From: Paenibacillus sp. FSL R5-0490 | GTDB taxonomy: Bacteria; Bacillota; Bacilli; Bacillales; Cytobacillaceae | Length of the DNA: 64,000 nucleotides | Assembly (NCBI RefSeq): GCF_001956215.1 | Contig: NZ_MRTQ01000002.1 | Span: 154,267 to 218,266 of the forward strand | Direction of reading: 5' to 3' | Shown: positions 63,362 through 64,000 of the stretch, piece by piece | How the letters are laid out: every line of letters starts with the position of its first letter | How positions within the stretch are numbered: position 1 is the stretch's first letter | The notes under the pieces: model-generated | Told to the model about the DNA's origin: nothing | What the model saw: only the letters and a program-made list of their open reading frames with translations | Database searches by the model: none | Made by a program: the position numbers and the translations under genes

Positions 63362-63808
63362 TTAGCTTAGTTTTTCCCAGTCACTTAGGTGCATTGGATT
63401 TAGGTGAGGTTTTGCCTGCCCCTCTAAGACAGCGATATATTCTAATGAGTGGCCGTCCGGATCAAAAAAATAGACTGAAGCAGCCGGCATCCATGTATGG
63501 ACAATCGGTTCTGCCGGTGATAGGCCAAAGCTTTCCCTCACCTCGATCTCTTTTTCGGTTAAAAATGGAATAATCCCCCTCAGCTTCTCAGGTGAAACAG
63601 AAAAGGCTATATGATTTCTCTTAATTGGGGTGTCTTTTGTTTCCCAGATGCCCAGCATGTTCTCTTTATTTTCACCGAGAAAGAAAAATGCTGCTTTTCT
63701 GTCTTCTGTTGTGTAAGCTGCTTTAAAGCCGAGGTTTTCATAAAATTTGATGCTTCTTTCCAAATTGCTTGAGTTTAGATGTGCTTCATATAATTTTGCT
63801 CCCTGCAT
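63362..63808 (-). CDS. VOC superfamily (glyoxalase/dioxygenase-like) protein
   Basis: A 148-residue protein with two beta-alpha-beta-beta-beta modules: LYEAHLNSSNLERSIKFYENLGF, RNHIAFSVSP, and FFDPDGHSLEYIAV. His in YEAHL and RNHIAF, and Glu in HSLEYI, would bind metal. Could be glyoxalase- or fosfomycin-type; substrate unknown. GGAGGACTTACC precedes the ATG. Monocistronic. Confidence 0.82.
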   Translation of the reverse strand: MQGAKLYEAHLNSSNLERSIKFYENLGFKAAYTTEDRKAAFFFLGENKENMLGIWETKDTPIKRNHIAFSVSPEKLRGIIPFLTEKEIEVRESFGLSPAEPIVHTWMPAASVYFFDPDGHSLEYIAVLEGQAKPHLNPMHLSDWEKLS

Positions 63809-63846
63809 GGTAAGTCCTCCAATTCATTTTTTTCTGTTTTTATCGC

Positions 63847-64000
63847 AGTCTAACGGGCAGTAAGACCCCCACTTCAAGACTCAGAGGGATCAAAGGAGGA
63901 TTAGCGGGGGTCACACTGCCCGTAAAGGCCCGATTGGTGAGATACAGTGAAACTTGCCGACGCGCAGGCAGAGGCTTAGTTGAACCAATCGGGTTCGTAG
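63847..64000. repeat. Large structured repeat element (truncated by window edge)
   Basis: Two long stems: ACGGGCAGT...GACCCCC (63853-63870) with GGGGGTC...ACTGCCCGT (63906-63923), and CCCGATTGGT (63929-63938) with ACCAATCGGG (63984-63993). I recall almost the same sequence as a multi-copy intergenic element in Bacillaceae. No ORF of note. Confidence 0.65.

Overview
This window looks like chromosomal DNA of a spore-forming Bacillaceae species, most likely in or near Cytobacillus/Mesobacillus (this is inferred from gene content; no search was run). The evidence is low G+C, strong AGGAGG-type ribosome binding sites, compact stem-loop terminators, many Bacillus family proteins (YceD/YceE, YocH, YhfH, YqjF, YjcZ, YuzL, YkuS, YpbS, NrnB, MifM/YidC2, SleL, IspA) and interspersed repeats of a kind I recall from Bacillaceae genomes. 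I see no rRNA, tRNA, prophage, insertion sequence or CRISPR array. It is mostly core and housekeeping sequence in short operons.

Layout. 0-7.5 kb: partial unknown gene, a YceI protein behind a consensus promoter with an MhqR-like palindrome, a DacC-type D,D-peptidase, YpbS, an alkyltransferase-like protein, an intracellular protease/nuclease pair (ispA plus an endonuclease I), Mug, PpiB and a HAD phosphatase. 7.5-20 kb: an RHH/HD pair, a class A PBP, a Upf1-like helicase with a candidate sRNA beside it, the spore lysin SleL, a very acidic protein, two TerD proteins, an exonuclease, YcsN and a lipoprotein. 20-31.7 kb: a coiled-coil repeat protein, YocH with a WalR box, a tandem-PAS kinase, PepF, an erythromycin-esterase-like protein, a stretch of very small genes (SplA-like, YdjO-like, YozQ-like, YjcZ) and NupC. 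31.8-44 kb: aldehyde dehydrogenase, SCO, penicillin acylase, a two-subunit MaoC dehydratase, the ABC-F protein YkpA, small YuzL and YkuS, a GRDP-like Cys-rich protein and NrnB. 42.4-49.6 kb: a histidine-utilisation cluster hutU-hutI-hutG-yjiH, without hutH or hutP, next to an AraC-type response regulator with an atypical receiver domain. 49.7-64 kb: a cupredoxin, a CAP protein, pflB-pflA under an FNR-like box, a 52-bp tandem repeat array, pncB-nadE, a DUF1906-like hydrolase, an MprF-like flippase-fold protein, mifM-yidC2, YhcN-like, small hypotheticals and a VOC protein. A large structured repeat runs off the right edge.

The most notable system is at 60.9-62.1 kb. Directly upstream of a YidC2-type insertase lies a 94-codon reading frame that has the features of MifM, the ribosome-arrest sensor of membrane insertion. 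It has one transmembrane segment, an FICDLIQSW-type arrest-like stretch and an acidic tail. Its last codons can pair with and bury the yidC2 Shine-Dalgarno sequence. It has no ATG, GTG or TTG start; the only well-placed start is ATC. A YdjO-like gene at 28.4 kb likewise appears to begin with ATT. Other structure the genes do not explain includes five GCAAATA cores spaced exactly 21 bp apart between hutU and hutI, the 52-bp array, and a promoter-hairpin-terminator unit that may encode an sRNA.
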